Assembly: GCF_029813835.1 (NCBI RefSeq)
Contig: NZ_JARVKV010000009.1
Span: 1 to 64,000 of the forward strand
Direction of reading: 5' to 3'
DNA: 64,000 bases
DNA from: Streptomyces sp. DH37
GTDB taxonomy: Bacteria > Actinomycetota > Actinomycetes > Streptomycetales > Streptomycetaceae
Shown piece after piece: positions 36,272-44,080 of this stretch. Both the position numbers and the translations under genes were made by a program. Below the pieces are notes generated by a model. It was not told the origin of the DNA. It ran no database searches and saw only the letters and a program-made list of their open reading frames with translations. Within the stretch, counting starts at the first letter, position 1. The number at the start of each line of letters is the position of its first letter.

Positions 36272-37135
36272 ATGGCCAAGAACGAGGTGAGCGAGAACCC
36301 CGAGTCGCGCTTCTCCGCAGTGCTGGTGGCCGCGGCAAAGCTTCCGGGTGTGCGTGTCGACAGGGAGGCATACCTCCGGAAGGCGCTGGCTCGCCACTGC
36401 TCCGAGGAGCAGATCCGCAGAGCGGTCGAAGAGACCCCTGCGGCGGCGGGCATCCCCCTCGACGTCCTGGACAAAGCGGCCAACGATTCCATCAAATACG
36501 AAGCCGCCAAGGTCAGCACGCTCTCCGCGGCTGCCGGTATACCCGGCCTGCTCTTCCTTCCCGCCACCGTGCCCGCCGATGCGGCCCAGCACTTCGGCCA
36601 CCTGCTGCGCATCGCACAGAAACTCGCCTACCTCTACAGCTGGCCCGACCTGTTCTCCCACGACAGCGACGGCCTCGACGACGCGACCGAGGGAATACTC
36701 ACGCTCTTCTTCGGCGTGATGTTCGGCACCCAACAGGCGAACGCCGCCGTGGGGAAGGTCGCGGGGATGATTTCGGAGCAGGTCGCCAAGAAGCTGCCCC
36801 AGAGGGCACTCACCAAGGGCGTCATCTATCCGATGGTGAAGAAGGTGGCGGGCTACCTCGGCGTCGAGATGACGAAGCAGTCCTTCGCAAAGAGCGTCTC
36901 GAAGGCCATCCCCGTCGTCGGGGCCGTCGTCTCCGGCGGGCTCACTCTCGCGACCTTCCTCCCCATGGCCAGGAGACTGAAGAAGCACCTCTCCAGCCTG
37001 GAGCTGACGAAGCCGGCGCGCTGGGTCGTGGATGCGGAAGGCGTGGGGGTTTACGAGCCCTCCGCCGCAGACCGCGCCGAACGGCATGACGCAGACGGCA
37101 CTGCAACCGAGCCGGGGAGCCCTCGCTCCTCCTAG
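36272..37135 (+). CDS. EcsC/DUF697-like membrane-associated protein
   Basis: 287 residues. The first third is polar and helical. The centre has three hydrophobic, Gly/Ala-rich segments (about 88-108: AAAGIPGLLFLPATVPADAA; 145-165: GILTLFFGVMFGTQQAN; 222-245: AIPVVGAVVSGGLTLATFLPMA). The pattern HFGHLLRIAQKLAYLYSWPDL and the Gly-rich helix near the C terminus resemble EcsC/DUF697 proteins, whose role is unclear. It uses more A- and T-ending codons than its neighbours, a sign of transfer. No ribosome site is obvious; a leaderless start is likely. Confidence 0.65.
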   Translation: MAKNEVSENPESRFSAVLVAAAKLPGVRVDREAYLRKALARHCSEEQIRRAVEETPAAAGIPLDVLDKAANDSIKYEAAKVSTLSAAAGIPGLLFLPATVPADAAQHFGHLLRIAQKLAYLYSWPDLFSHDSDGLDDATEGILTLFFGVMFGTQQANAAVGKVAGMISEQVAKKLPQRALTKGVIYPMVKKVAGYLGVEMTKQSFAKSVSKAIPVVGAVVSGGLTLATFLPMARRLKKHLSSLELTKPARWVVDAEGVGVYEPSAADRAERHDADGTATEPGSPRSS

Positions 37136-37150
37136 CTCACCGGAGGCCCG

Positions 37151-37465
37151 ATGGCCGTTCGGGTCCGCCGGGCCGCCCAGGCGCTGGGCTACGACCCCGG
37201 AAACCCCACCGGCGTGCAGCGCGACGCCGTCGTGAGCGCGGTCAGGGACCCCGCGCGGAACATCTTCATCGCTTCGGAGTACCTGGCCCAGCCCAAGGCC
37301 GAGAGCAGCTTCGCCAACGTCCCACCGGAGCGGATGACCCGGGAGCGGATGCAGGAGCTCGCCGCCCGCTACAACGGCGGCCCTTGCCACCGGAGCGAGG
37401 ACGCCCAGGCGTACGGCCGGGGCTTCGACAGCAAGCCGGACCGGGCGAAGGAGGCCCTGGAGTGA
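37151..37465 (+). pseudogene. Probable C-terminal remnant of a lysozyme/transglycosylase-like protein
   Basis: 104 residues. The segment ARNIFIASEYLAQPKAESSF...MQELAARYNGGP...AQAYGRGF has the look of the C-terminal half of a lysozyme-like or lytic transglycosylase-like domain, including the ARYNGGP turn. The N-terminal catalytic part with its Glu is missing. It does have GGAGG before the ATG at 37151 and is placed in an operon, so it may be translated. Whether it is a remnant or a small functional protein cannot be settled from sequence. Confidence 0.5.
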
Positions 37466-37803
37466 ACGGTGCCCCCTCCCCCGCCCCGGCGCGGCACGGC
37501 CGGAAACCGGGCGCTCCCGGCCGGGCCGGCGCCGCGGTGTGCGCCGCCGTCCTGGCCTTCCCGCACACGGTGGCGGGGTACCTCGCCCTCCTCGCGTACA
37601 CGGCCGGGACAGCCGACCCCTGGGAGCGGGACGCCGCCGCCCACTCCGGTTTCGCGGCGGGGACCGCCCTGGTGGTCGTCCTCGTCTCGGCACTGCTGAC
37701 GTGGGCCTTCGTGAGGGCCGGGTGGCTGCGCGGGTGGTGGTACGCGCTCCCCGCCGTCCTGGCCGCCGCCGCTCTCCCGCGGCTGACGGTCCTCGCGCCC
37801 TGA
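37462..37803 (+). CDS. Small integral membrane protein
   Basis: 113 residues with three hydrophobic segments (about 22-48, 66-88 and 92-110) and a basic N terminus. GTG 37462 overlaps the previous stop (GTGA) and has AAGGAGG at good spacing. No family is recognised. It ends the short operon of the accessory patch. Confidence 0.65.
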   Translation: MNGAPSPAPARHGRKPGAPGRAGAAVCAAVLAFPHTVAGYLALLAYTAGTADPWERDAAAHSGFAAGTALVVVLVSALLTWAFVRAGWLRGWWYALPAVLAAAALPRLTVLAP

Positions 37804-37828
37804 TCCCGCTCCGGGTGCGCGTCCGTCC

Positions 37829-37851
37829 GCGGCCCGCCCCGGCCGGGCCGC
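37829..37851. terminator. Hairpin between convergent genes
   Basis: An 8-bp perfect stem GCGGCCCG/CGGGCCGC with a 7-base loop lies between the stops at 37803 (+) and 37857 (-). Confidence 0.55.
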
Positions 37852-37856
37852 AGCCG

Positions 37857-39077
37857 TCACATGAGGTTCCGGGTGTGGAGCGCGGAGAGTTCGGCCGCCT
37901 CGTCGGCGGGGAAGCCCAGGTGGACCAGGCGGCGCTGCCGCCCCTCGTCCATCTCGGCCTGGAGGCGCAGGACCGCGTCGTGGCCGCGGGCGATCGCCTC
38001 CGGGGTCCACTCGCCGGCGGCGAGGACCACCAGGGAGTCGAAGACGTCCTGGTTGAGGCCGGAGGTGTCCGCCAGGGCGTCGTGGCGGCGCTCCACGGCG
38101 GCGCGCAGGCGGGTGCGCAGGGTCGGGTCGACGGTGCCGCGGTGGTGGAGGTGGGCGACGCCGAAGGCGACGTGCCGGGCCTCGTCGCGGCGGGCCAGGG
38201 CGGTGACGCGGCGGGTGACCGGGTCCGGGGCGTGGCGCTCCAGGAACTCCAGCAGGCTCAGGAAGCTGCCCTCGCCGAGGACGGAGAGCAGGAAGGACGC
38301 CAGGGAGAAGTCCGGTTCGGTCAGCAGGGTGTGCAGGGACTCCCGGCCCCCGGCCGACGAGGTGCCCATCTCCCCGCCCCGCAGCAGGGCCCGGCGGGTG
38401 AAGACCTCCATGTGCCGGGCCTCGTCGGCGGCCTGGACGGCCAGGAGCTGGACGACCTCCCGGAAGTGCGGATGGACGCGCGCCAGCAGCCGGGCGGGGA
38501 CGACCAGGGCGGCCTGCTCGTTCTCCACCAGGTACGTCATCACCTGGACGACGGCCCGCTCGACCTCGTCGGGGAGGGTGAAGGGCGCGTCCCAGTCGAC
38601 GGCGCGGGCCGGGTCCCACTGCGCAGCCGCCGCGCGGGCGTAGAGGTGGGGGGCGACGTCCGCCCAGACGTGGTCGCGGTCCGCCAGGTCGAAGGGCCCG
38701 GCGGGGCCGCCGCTCTCGACCAGCGCGCCGCGCGCCGCCAGGCCCCAGGCGGGCGAGGGGCGCGCGGCGACGCCGTCCGGGCCGGGCCGTCCCGCCCGCT
38801 CGGCGTCCGACCAGCGGTCGAGGTCGGCCCGGCCGCGGACGATCCGGACGCGTACGGGCGCCCGGCCGAGACGCTCGCCGGCCTCCGGCGTCCGCACCTC
38901 GTGGCCGTGCGCGCGGCTCCAGGCGCGGAGGTGGACGGGCAGCGCGGGGTCGTCCCCGGTCACGTCCAGCTCCTGGCCGGGGCGCAGGTCGCGCAGCGCG
39001 CGCTGCACCAGCAGGTGCGCGCCCCGCTCGAAGCCCAGCCGTCCCAGGTGGAGGCGCGCGCGGCCGGGCCCGGTCAC
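37857..39077 (-). CDS. TusA-like/ferritin-like diiron protein
   Basis: 406 residues, soluble. The N-terminal part (about 1-75) resembles a TusA/SirA sulfur-carrier fold (LHLGRLGFERGAHLLVQRALRDLRPG...LPVHLRAWSRAHGHEV) but lacks the usual CPxP cysteine. The C-terminal helical domain (about 155-390) carries a ferritin-like diiron set: a Glu in YLVENEQ, ExxH in DEARHMEVF, a Glu in GEGSF and ExxH in RDEARHVAFG. Such domains activate oxygen or store metal. GTG 39077 overlaps the stop of the binding-protein gene by four bases. The reaction is unknown; oxygenation of a sulfur- or phosphorus-containing compound is a guess from the neighbour. Confidence 0.75.
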   Translation of the reverse strand: MTGPGRARLHLGRLGFERGAHLLVQRALRDLRPGQELDVTGDDPALPVHLRAWSRAHGHEVRTPEAGERLGRAPVRVRIVRGRADLDRWSDAERAGRPGPDGVAARPSPAWGLAARGALVESGGPAGPFDLADRDHVWADVAPHLYARAAAAQWDPARAVDWDAPFTLPDEVERAVVQVMTYLVENEQAALVVPARLLARVHPHFREVVQLLAVQAADEARHMEVFTRRALLRGGEMGTSSAGGRESLHTLLTEPDFSLASFLLSVLGEGSFLSLLEFLERHAPDPVTRRVTALARRDEARHVAFGVAHLHHRGTVDPTLRTRLRAAVERRHDALADTSGLNQDVFDSLVVLAAGEWTPEAIARGHDAVLRLQAEMDEGRQRRLVHLGFPADEAAELSALHTRNLM

Positions 39078-39925
39078 GGCAGGTAGTCCGCGGCGGTGAT
39101 CCGGCCGGCGGCGTCGTAGAAGCCCGCCCCGTCGACGGCGGCCTCCAGCAGGGCGTATCCGGTGGTGCGGCCGGGCCGCCAGGCGGTGAGCCCCTCGAGG
39201 TCCAGCAGCGGGCGCACCTCGGGGTCGGCGTAGGACATGGACAGCAGCAGCCGGCCGAACTCCTCGGCCAGGTCGGCGGGAGCGCCGTCCGCGACCGTCA
39301 TGGTGCAGTGGTCGTACGGCTCCGACTGCGCCAGCACCCGCGTGCCGCCCGGCGGCAGCGTCCCCTCCCGTCCGAAGAGCAGGTGGTTGGCGTCCAGGAC
39401 GCAGGCGGCTTCCGCCTCGCCCGCGAGCAGGGCGCGCACCGCCTCCCGCTCCCCGCCGACGTGGTCGCCGTGGAGGCCGGTGCCGACGTCGAACCGGCGG
39501 ACGCGGAAGTCCTCGCCGGGGCGCAGGCCCGCCCGGCGCAGCGTCTCCAGCGGCAGCAGGGTGGCCTGGGGGGAGTCGACCGCGCCGACGGCCACCGTGC
39601 GCTCCTTGAGGTCGGCGGGCGAGGCGACCGGGGAGTCCTGCCGGGTGAGGACGACGGAGGTGAGGTCCCGGTCGGTGTCGCGCATCACCAGCGCGCGGAC
39701 CTCCCGGCCCTCCGCCCTCGCCAGCCGGTCGGCGCGCACCCAGGCCAGCGGCGAGTTCCAGGCGGCGTGGAGGCGTCCGGCGAGCAGGTCCTCGACCTGG
39801 CGTTCGTAGTGGGAGTAGAGGACGTAGTCGAAGGGCAGGCCCTGGGCGCGCAGCCAGGCGCGGAAGCCGGTCCAGATGGTGACGGTCTTCGGGTCGTAGG
39901 CCACGGCGCCCATCAGCAGCGTCAA
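39074..39925 (-). CDS. PhnD-like substrate-binding protein without signal peptide
   Basis: 283 residues. The fold is that of phosphate/phosphite/phosphonate binding proteins: GAVAYDPKTVTIWTGFRAWL, HAAWNSPLAWVRAD, LTRQDSPVASPADLKERTVAVG, and FDVGTGLHGDHVGGEREAVRALLAGEAEAACV. It begins TLLMGAVAYD at TTG 39925 behind GAGGAGAG, with no signal sequence or lipobox, so it should stay in the cytoplasm. No ABC permease is near. It is coupled to the TusA/ferritin-like gene and may deliver or sense a ligand for that protein. Confidence 0.78.
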   Translation of the reverse strand: MTLLMGAVAYDPKTVTIWTGFRAWLRAQGLPFDYVLYSHYERQVEDLLAGRLHAAWNSPLAWVRADRLARAEGREVRALVMRDTDRDLTSVVLTRQDSPVASPADLKERTVAVGAVDSPQATLLPLETLRRAGLRPGEDFRVRRFDVGTGLHGDHVGGEREAVRALLAGEAEAACVLDANHLLFGREGTLPPGGTRVLAQSEPYDHCTMTVADGAPADLAEEFGRLLLSMSYADPEVRPLLDLEGLTAWRPGRTTGYALLEAAVDGAGFYDAAGRITAADYLP

Positions 39926-39948
39926 GGTCGGCTCTCCTCACACGGCGA

Positions 39949-39985
39949 CGATTCGTCCCAGAGCGTAGGAGTACGGGACGATTCG
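39949..39985 (-). promoter_or_regulatory. Near-perfect inverted repeat over the putative PhnD-operon promoter
   Basis: CGATTCGTCCC (39949-39959) and GGGACGATTCG (39975-39985) are inverted copies with one mismatch and a 15-base spacer. On the minus strand the spacer contains TACTCCTACGCT, where a -10 hexamer TACGCT could lie, so a protein bound here would block the promoter. Confidence 0.5.
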
Positions 39986-40018
39986 GGCAACCATGTCCGG
40001 TGTCGGGGCGCGTGAGGA

Positions 40019-40118
40019 GGCGTCGGACGGTGCCGAACGGCGTCGGGCGGTGTCGGGCGGCACCAGACAGCGCCAAACGGTGCCAAAAGGTGTCAGACAG
40101 CGTCAAACGGTGTCCGGC
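40019..40118. repeat. Ten-copy 10-bp tandem array
   Basis: Ten consecutive 10-mers follow the pattern GGTGTCNGAC with variants (GGCGTCGGAC, GGTGCCGAAC, GGTGTCGGGC, AGCGCCAAAC, GGTGTCAGAC, AGCGTCAAAC). The period equals one helical turn. The last copies run into the final codons of the FAD monooxygenase gene (stop at 40103), and the rest fill the spacer upstream of the PhnD-like gene. Confidence 0.85.
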
Positions 40119-41521
40119 ACCTCCGGTGTCGCGCCCGCCCCGCGGGCCCGGGAGCGCTCGTCGGCCGTGAGCGTCGGGGCGGCGGGGGCCGGGCGGCGGG
40201 GGCCGAGCAGGGTGGTCAGCAGGGCCTTCGGGCCGACCAGCCGGGTCATCGGCCCGGAGAGGGTGATCGCCTCGAGGAACGCCTCGGCCGCCGCGGGGCG
40301 GGAGGTGGCCGTCCTCACCAGCCGGTCCAGGTAGCGCAGCAGCAGCCGGTCCACGGCCGAGGGGCTCGGCCCGGCCACGTCCGGGAACTGGACGTCCTGG
40401 CCGACGGCCGTCTGCCAGGCGCCGTCCACCGGCCCCGCCACCGCCCGCTGGACGCGCCGGGCCGTCCCCGGCCGCAGGCCGTGCCGGCCGAGGATCCGGT
40501 CGAGGAGGACCGCGCCGTGGGCCAGCACCGACATGCCCTGGCCGTAGACGGGGTTGTACGCGGCCACCGCGTCCCCGAGGACGGCGAAGCCGTCGGGCCA
40601 GGGGTCGAGGCGCTCGAAGTAGCGGCGGCGGTTGGCGGTGCCGTGGGAGCCGTGGACCGGGGTGAGGGGCTCGGCGTCCTCGATCAGCTCGGCGACGACG
40701 GGGCTGCGCAGGCCGCGGGCGAACGCGTGGAAGCGCTCCTCGTCGGTGGGCGGTTCGCCGCCGCGGGTGCCGGAGAGCGTCACCAGCCAGCGGTCGCCCT
40801 CGATGGGCAGCAGCGCCGCTCCCCGGCCGGGCTGCCCGTCGCGGGGGTCGGCCTGGAGGGTGATCACGGGGAAGTCCTTCCCGGCCGCGGGCGGCGCGCG
40901 GAAGACCCGGGTGGCGTAGGCGAGTCCGGAGTCGACGGTCTCCTCGCGCACCGCCGGCAGGCCGAGGCCGGCCAGCCACCGGTCCGCCCGGGAGGCGCGT
41001 CCGGTGGCGTCGACGACGAAGTCGGCCTCCAGCACAAAGGTTTCTCCAGACCTCTCGTCCCGGACCCTCACCCCCGTGATCCGCTCGGCGGTGCCGACCG
41101 GACCGACGGCGCGCACGCCCTGCCGCAGGGTCACTCCCGGCCGCCCGAGGACCTGCCGCCGCACCGTGGAGTCCAGCAGGTCGCGGCTGGAGGAGATCAT
41201 GAAGTGGGTCTCGGGCCACCGCGGCATCCAGCCGTGCGCGGTCAGCAGGACGAGTCCGCTGGGCAGGCCGACGCGGTGCGCCCCGGCCGCCAGCAGCGCC
41301 TCGGTCGTCCCCGGCAGCAGCGCCTCGATGGCGCGGGCGCCGCCGCACCACAGCAGATGGGAGTGGCGGGCCTGCGGTACGCCCCGGCGGGGCTCCGGGC
41401 CGTCCGGCATGACGTCACGTTCGACGACCGTGACCTCGTCGACGTGGCGGGCGAGTGCCGCGGCGGCCAGCGTTCCGGCCAGTCCTCCACCGAGCACCAC
41501 GGCATGTGTCGTCGGGCGCAC
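40103..41521 (-). CDS. FAD-dependent monooxygenase
   Basis: 472 residues with an aromatic-hydroxylase-type fold. The dinucleotide motif is VVLGGGLAGTLAAAAL at the N terminus. FVVDATGRASRADRWL and the second FAD motif GFAVLGDAVAAYNPVYGQGMS are clear. The region around residues 45-130 resembles FAD-binding proteins annotated as hydroxylase or geranylgeranyl-reductase-like. It uses NAD(P)H and oxygen to hydroxylate or epoxidise an unknown substrate. GTG 41521 follows AAGGAGGATCG. It is the last gene of the XRE-ImmA-membrane protein series, 33 bases after the membrane gene, so co-transcription is likely. Confidence 0.85.
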   Translation of the reverse strand: MRPTTHAVVLGGGLAGTLAAAALARHVDEVTVVERDVMPDGPEPRRGVPQARHSHLLWCGGARAIEALLPGTTEALLAAGAHRVGLPSGLVLLTAHGWMPRWPETHFMISSSRDLLDSTVRRQVLGRPGVTLRQGVRAVGPVGTAERITGVRVRDERSGETFVLEADFVVDATGRASRADRWLAGLGLPAVREETVDSGLAYATRVFRAPPAAGKDFPVITLQADPRDGQPGRGAALLPIEGDRWLVTLSGTRGGEPPTDEERFHAFARGLRSPVVAELIEDAEPLTPVHGSHGTANRRRYFERLDPWPDGFAVLGDAVAAYNPVYGQGMSVLAHGAVLLDRILGRHGLRPGTARRVQRAVAGPVDGAWQTAVGQDVQFPDVAGPSPSAVDRLLLRYLDRLVRTATSRPAAAEAFLEAITLSGPMTRLVGPKALLTTLLGPRRPAPAAPTLTADERSRARGAGATPEVPDTV

Positions 41522-41554
41522 CGATCCTCCTTGCTCCGCCCCGGGGTGGGGGCC

Positions 41555-42793
41555 TCATCCTCTCGCGGACCGGGCGGTCCCGGCGGGCCTGCCGGTCCGG
41601 TCGACCGCGGCGGCCACGACCGGCGAGGCGGCGAAGGCCCGGGAGACGCCGACCAGCCAGGCCAGTTCCCCGATGGCGTCGGTGCCCCCGCGGGCGCCTC
41701 CGTCACCGGCGGCGCTCTCCTCCCCGGGGTCCTCCTGGGGGAACCTGACGTTCTCCGCCTTGGCCGCCACGGCCGCCTTCAGCCGGGCCGCGTCGACGGC
41801 CGCGTGCAGTTCGGCGCCGGTGAGCCCGGCCTCGCGCCCCAGCCGCAGTGCGGTCCGGGCCACCTCGGGGTCGCAGTGCGAACGCAGCGCGAGCCGGCCG
41901 TCGTTGATCTCCGCGAGCCGTCGCGTCAGCCGCAGCTCGAAGTCCCACCAGGGGACGCGGGCCGGGGGCACGATGGCGGGGGTGGCCCTCCGCAGCGCGT
42001 CCCACAGCGGGTACAGGGCCCGGTAGGCGCGGTAGCGCCCGATCCGGCCGCGCAGCACCGACAGGTGGTCGCCCAGGGCGGGCAGCGCGTAGCCGACGGC
42101 GCTCACCACCAGGCCGACCATGGCCAGCGCGGGCGCGAGCACGGAGTCCAGGCCGTCCCAGTCGGTGCCGGTCCACCGGGCGGCCACGGCGGTCAGCTTG
42201 GCGACGCCGAAACCGAACGCGCCGAGCGCGCCGAGCACGATCAGCCGCAGTCCGCGCCGCAGCCAGGGGCGCCCGGCGACCTTCGCCCAGCCCCAGCACA
42301 TCCGCATCAGCGACACCATCGCCACGTTCAGCGCCACCAGGTAGAGCAGGACGAACTGGGCGATGTAGGGGGTGGTGGCGTAGTGGGTGTCGAAGTTCAC
42401 CGGCTTCTCGACCGAGGCGTCCCCCACCACGAAGAGCGCGATCAGGGTGACGACCACCGCCGCGTAGGCCAGCGTCCAGCGGCGCGCGACGGGCCGCGCC
42501 TCCTCGGCCGACAGGCGCCAGTACGCCATCAGCACGTGGCAGGAGGCGCCGAGGGCCACGAGCAGGCAGTACACCAGCGGGGCGGAGAAGTTGGGCACGC
42601 CCGTGAGGCGGTTGACGGCCTCGATGACGGCGGGCGCGCCGCAGAAGACGCAGGCGGAGGCGAGGAAGAGGGTGGCGCAGACCGCCCGGCGCATGGGGTT
42701 GCGGGGCGCGCGCCGCAGGTCGCGCAGCTTGACGGCGAACGCCACCCAGCCGACCGCGGAGCAGAGCAGCTGGACCGCGCTCAGGTCGTTCAC
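41555..42793 (-). CDS. MAB_1171c-type seven-helix membrane protein
   Basis: 412 residues. Seven transmembrane segments fill about residues 5-235 (for example MRRAVCATLFLASACVFCGA, APLVYCLLVALGASCHVLMA, WTLAYAAVVVTLIALFVVGD). A cytoplasmic C-terminal domain (about 245-400) begins YRALYPLWDALRRATPAIV and includes FELRLTRRLAEINDGRLAL, the pattern found in MAB_1171c-family proteins. These are often encoded after an XRE regulator and a metallopeptidase-like gene, as here. The molecular role is not known; sensing or transport are both suggested by annotation. The GTG start lies eight bases after the peptidase stop. Confidence 0.8.
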   Translation of the reverse strand: MNDLSAVQLLCSAVGWVAFAVKLRDLRRAPRNPMRRAVCATLFLASACVFCGAPAVIEAVNRLTGVPNFSAPLVYCLLVALGASCHVLMAYWRLSAEEARPVARRWTLAYAAVVVTLIALFVVGDASVEKPVNFDTHYATTPYIAQFVLLYLVALNVAMVSLMRMCWGWAKVAGRPWLRRGLRLIVLGALGAFGFGVAKLTAVAARWTGTDWDGLDSVLAPALAMVGLVVSAVGYALPALGDHLSVLRGRIGRYRAYRALYPLWDALRRATPAIVPPARVPWWDFELRLTRRLAEINDGRLALRSHCDPEVARTALRLGREAGLTGAELHAAVDAARLKAAVAAKAENVRFPQEDPGEESAAGDGGARGGTDAIGELAWLVGVSRAFAASPVVAAAVDRTGRPAGTARSARG

Positions 42794-42800
42794 CGGCGCT

Positions 42801-43361
42801 TCACCGCTCCCCGGCGCCGGGGCGGCGGCTCTCGGTCCCGTTGCCCAGCGCGGCCTCCAGCCGGTGGACGACGGCGGCGGCCGAGTCGGGGACCTCCCAG
42901 GTGCGTTCGGGCAGCCAGCGGCTGACCTTGGCCATCAGCATGGAGGCGAAGAAGTCGGCCTCCTGCTCGGCGACGGCGTCGCAGTGGCTGCGCCGGGCGA
43001 CGATGCGCGCGACGGTGCTCGCGTCGAGGGAGGGCAGGAGCGGGCCGAGGGCGTCGTCGCCGGCCTCGGTGGCCTCGTGCTCCACCTCCATGTGCCAGAA
43101 CTCGTGGCAGGTGATGAGCAGTTGGTGCCAGGGGCTGGTGCGCTCCTCGCAGAGGATGTAGTGCGCGGAGTCGGTGGCCACCCACAGGCCGCTGACCGTG
43201 TCGGGCGGGAAGGGGACGAGGCGGTGGTGGACGTCCTTCCCCAGCCGCTGCCGCATCCGGTCGCACAGCGCGGAGATGACCTGGTCCGGCTCGGCGGGGA
43301 CGGGCAGGTCCAGGTCGCGGACCAGTGCCGCGCAGCTGCGGCGCATGGCCTTCATGTCCAT
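42801..43361 (-). CDS. ImmA/IrrE-type zinc metallopeptidase
   Basis: 186 residues. The catalytic motif is CHEFWHM (HExxH). A third metal ligand is offered by AVAEQEADFFASML further on, the usual ImmA/IrrE arrangement. The N-terminal part (about 1-75) is a winged helix-like region followed by a beta strand (GLWVATDSAHYILCEE). Family members cleave an XRE-type repressor when activated, switching on genes of mobile elements or stress responses. It is encoded directly after an XRE regulator, the likely substrate. The ATG at 43361 lies just past the regulator stop with GGGGGAG upstream. Confidence 0.85.
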   Translation of the reverse strand: MDMKAMRRSCAALVRDLDLPVPAEPDQVISALCDRMRQRLGKDVHHRLVPFPPDTVSGLWVATDSAHYILCEERTSPWHQLLITCHEFWHMEVEHEATEAGDDALGPLLPSLDASTVARIVARRSHCDAVAEQEADFFASMLMAKVSRWLPERTWEVPDSAAAVVHRLEAALGNGTESRRPGAGER

Positions 43362-43365
43362 CGCA

Positions 43366-43863
43366 TCAGCGCTCCCCCGGCCGGCCGTCCGGCGGCGGCT
43401 CCGCGGGGGCTCCGGAGGGCGGCGGGCCGGCCGGCCGCGCACGGGTCCCGGGGTCGCTCTCCAGGACGCTCTCGACGATCCTCGTCACGGCGGCGAGCCC
43501 CTCGGGCGACAGCTCCAGGGCGCGCAGGGCGAGCCGCCTGACGCCCAGGTTGTGGGCGACCTTGGCAAGCTCTATCTCCGCGTCGGTCCGGGCCGCGGTG
43601 TGCTCGTCCAGGAAGTAGGAGGCCGGTACGCCGAAGAAGCGGGCCAGGGCCGTCAGCAGCTCGGTGGAGGGGTTCTTCTTGGTGCCCTTGCGCAGGGCCG
43701 ACAGATAGGCGCCGCCCACCCGGATGCCGGGTTCCGCCCGCTTGACGGCGGTGGCGACCTCCTCGTTGGTGTACCGGCGGCCCTTGGGCCCCTCCGGGCG
43801 GATCGTGTCGAAGAGCCGGTCGAGTTTCTCGGCCAGCGTCCGACGCCCGCGGGGATCGGACAC
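43366..43863 (-). CDS. XRE-family transcriptional regulator
   Basis: 165 residues. The helix-turn-helix lies at about 28-65 (YTNEEVATAVKRAEPGIRVGGAYLSALRKGTKKNPS), of the long-loop kind seen in EspR/NsdA-related regulators. A helical second domain (ALARFFGVPASYFLDEHTA; ELAKVAHNLGVRRLALRALEL) could mediate dimerisation. GTG 43863 follows GGAGGTGGATGCG. It heads the leftward operon and is divergent from the GGDEF gene. A TATGAT hexamer on the minus strand (43913-43918) is a likely -10. It is presumably the target of the neighbouring ImmA-type peptidase. Confidence 0.85.
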   Translation of the reverse strand: MSDPRGRRTLAEKLDRLFDTIRPEGPKGRRYTNEEVATAVKRAEPGIRVGGAYLSALRKGTKKNPSTELLTALARFFGVPASYFLDEHTAARTDAEIELAKVAHNLGVRRLALRALELSPEGLAAVTRIVESVLESDPGTRARPAGPPPSGAPAEPPPDGRPGER

Positions 43864-43940
43864 CGCATCCACCTCCACCACCACACCTGAACCGACCAGG
43901 AGCCGTCACCGCATCATAACTCCTGTCCTCTGAGTGGGAG

Positions 43941-43971
43941 TTGACAGTTCGGTCATTCGGAAGCCTAGACT
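43941..43971 (+). promoter_or_regulatory. Promoter of the GGDEF gene
   Basis: TTGACA (43941-43946) and TAGACT (43966-43971) are separated by 19 bases, close to the consensus for the main sigma factor of Streptomyces (HrdB). They lie 110 bases before the GGDEF ATG. Confidence 0.65.
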
Positions 43972-43985
43972 CACTCATCGCATCC

Positions 43986-44004
43986 ACTCAACTACCAGTT
44001 GAGT
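43986..44004. promoter_or_regulatory. Perfect operator-like palindrome
   Basis: ACTCAACT-ACC-AGTTGAGT is a perfect 8-bp inverted repeat about 15 bases past the -10 box of the GGDEF promoter. A second partial pair, TTGACAGTTC at 43941 and GAACTGTTCAA at about 44013, flanks it. This suits repression by the divergently encoded XRE protein. Confidence 0.65.
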
Positions 44005-44080
44005 TGAAAGGCGAACTGTTCAACCGCAGGTTCACCACCGCCCGCGCACCGGAACGACCGACCGGGGGAGAAGGGGATCG

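Noticed and set aside
34619..37803. Integrated conjugative element with att sites
   Set aside because: No integrase, replication or transfer gene and no second tRNA 3' end are visible. Only an accessory patch is claimed.
40019..40118. Plasmid-type replication iterons
   Set aside because: The period is 10 bp and not the usual 18-22, and no rep or partition gene is near. It is reported as a repeat array only.
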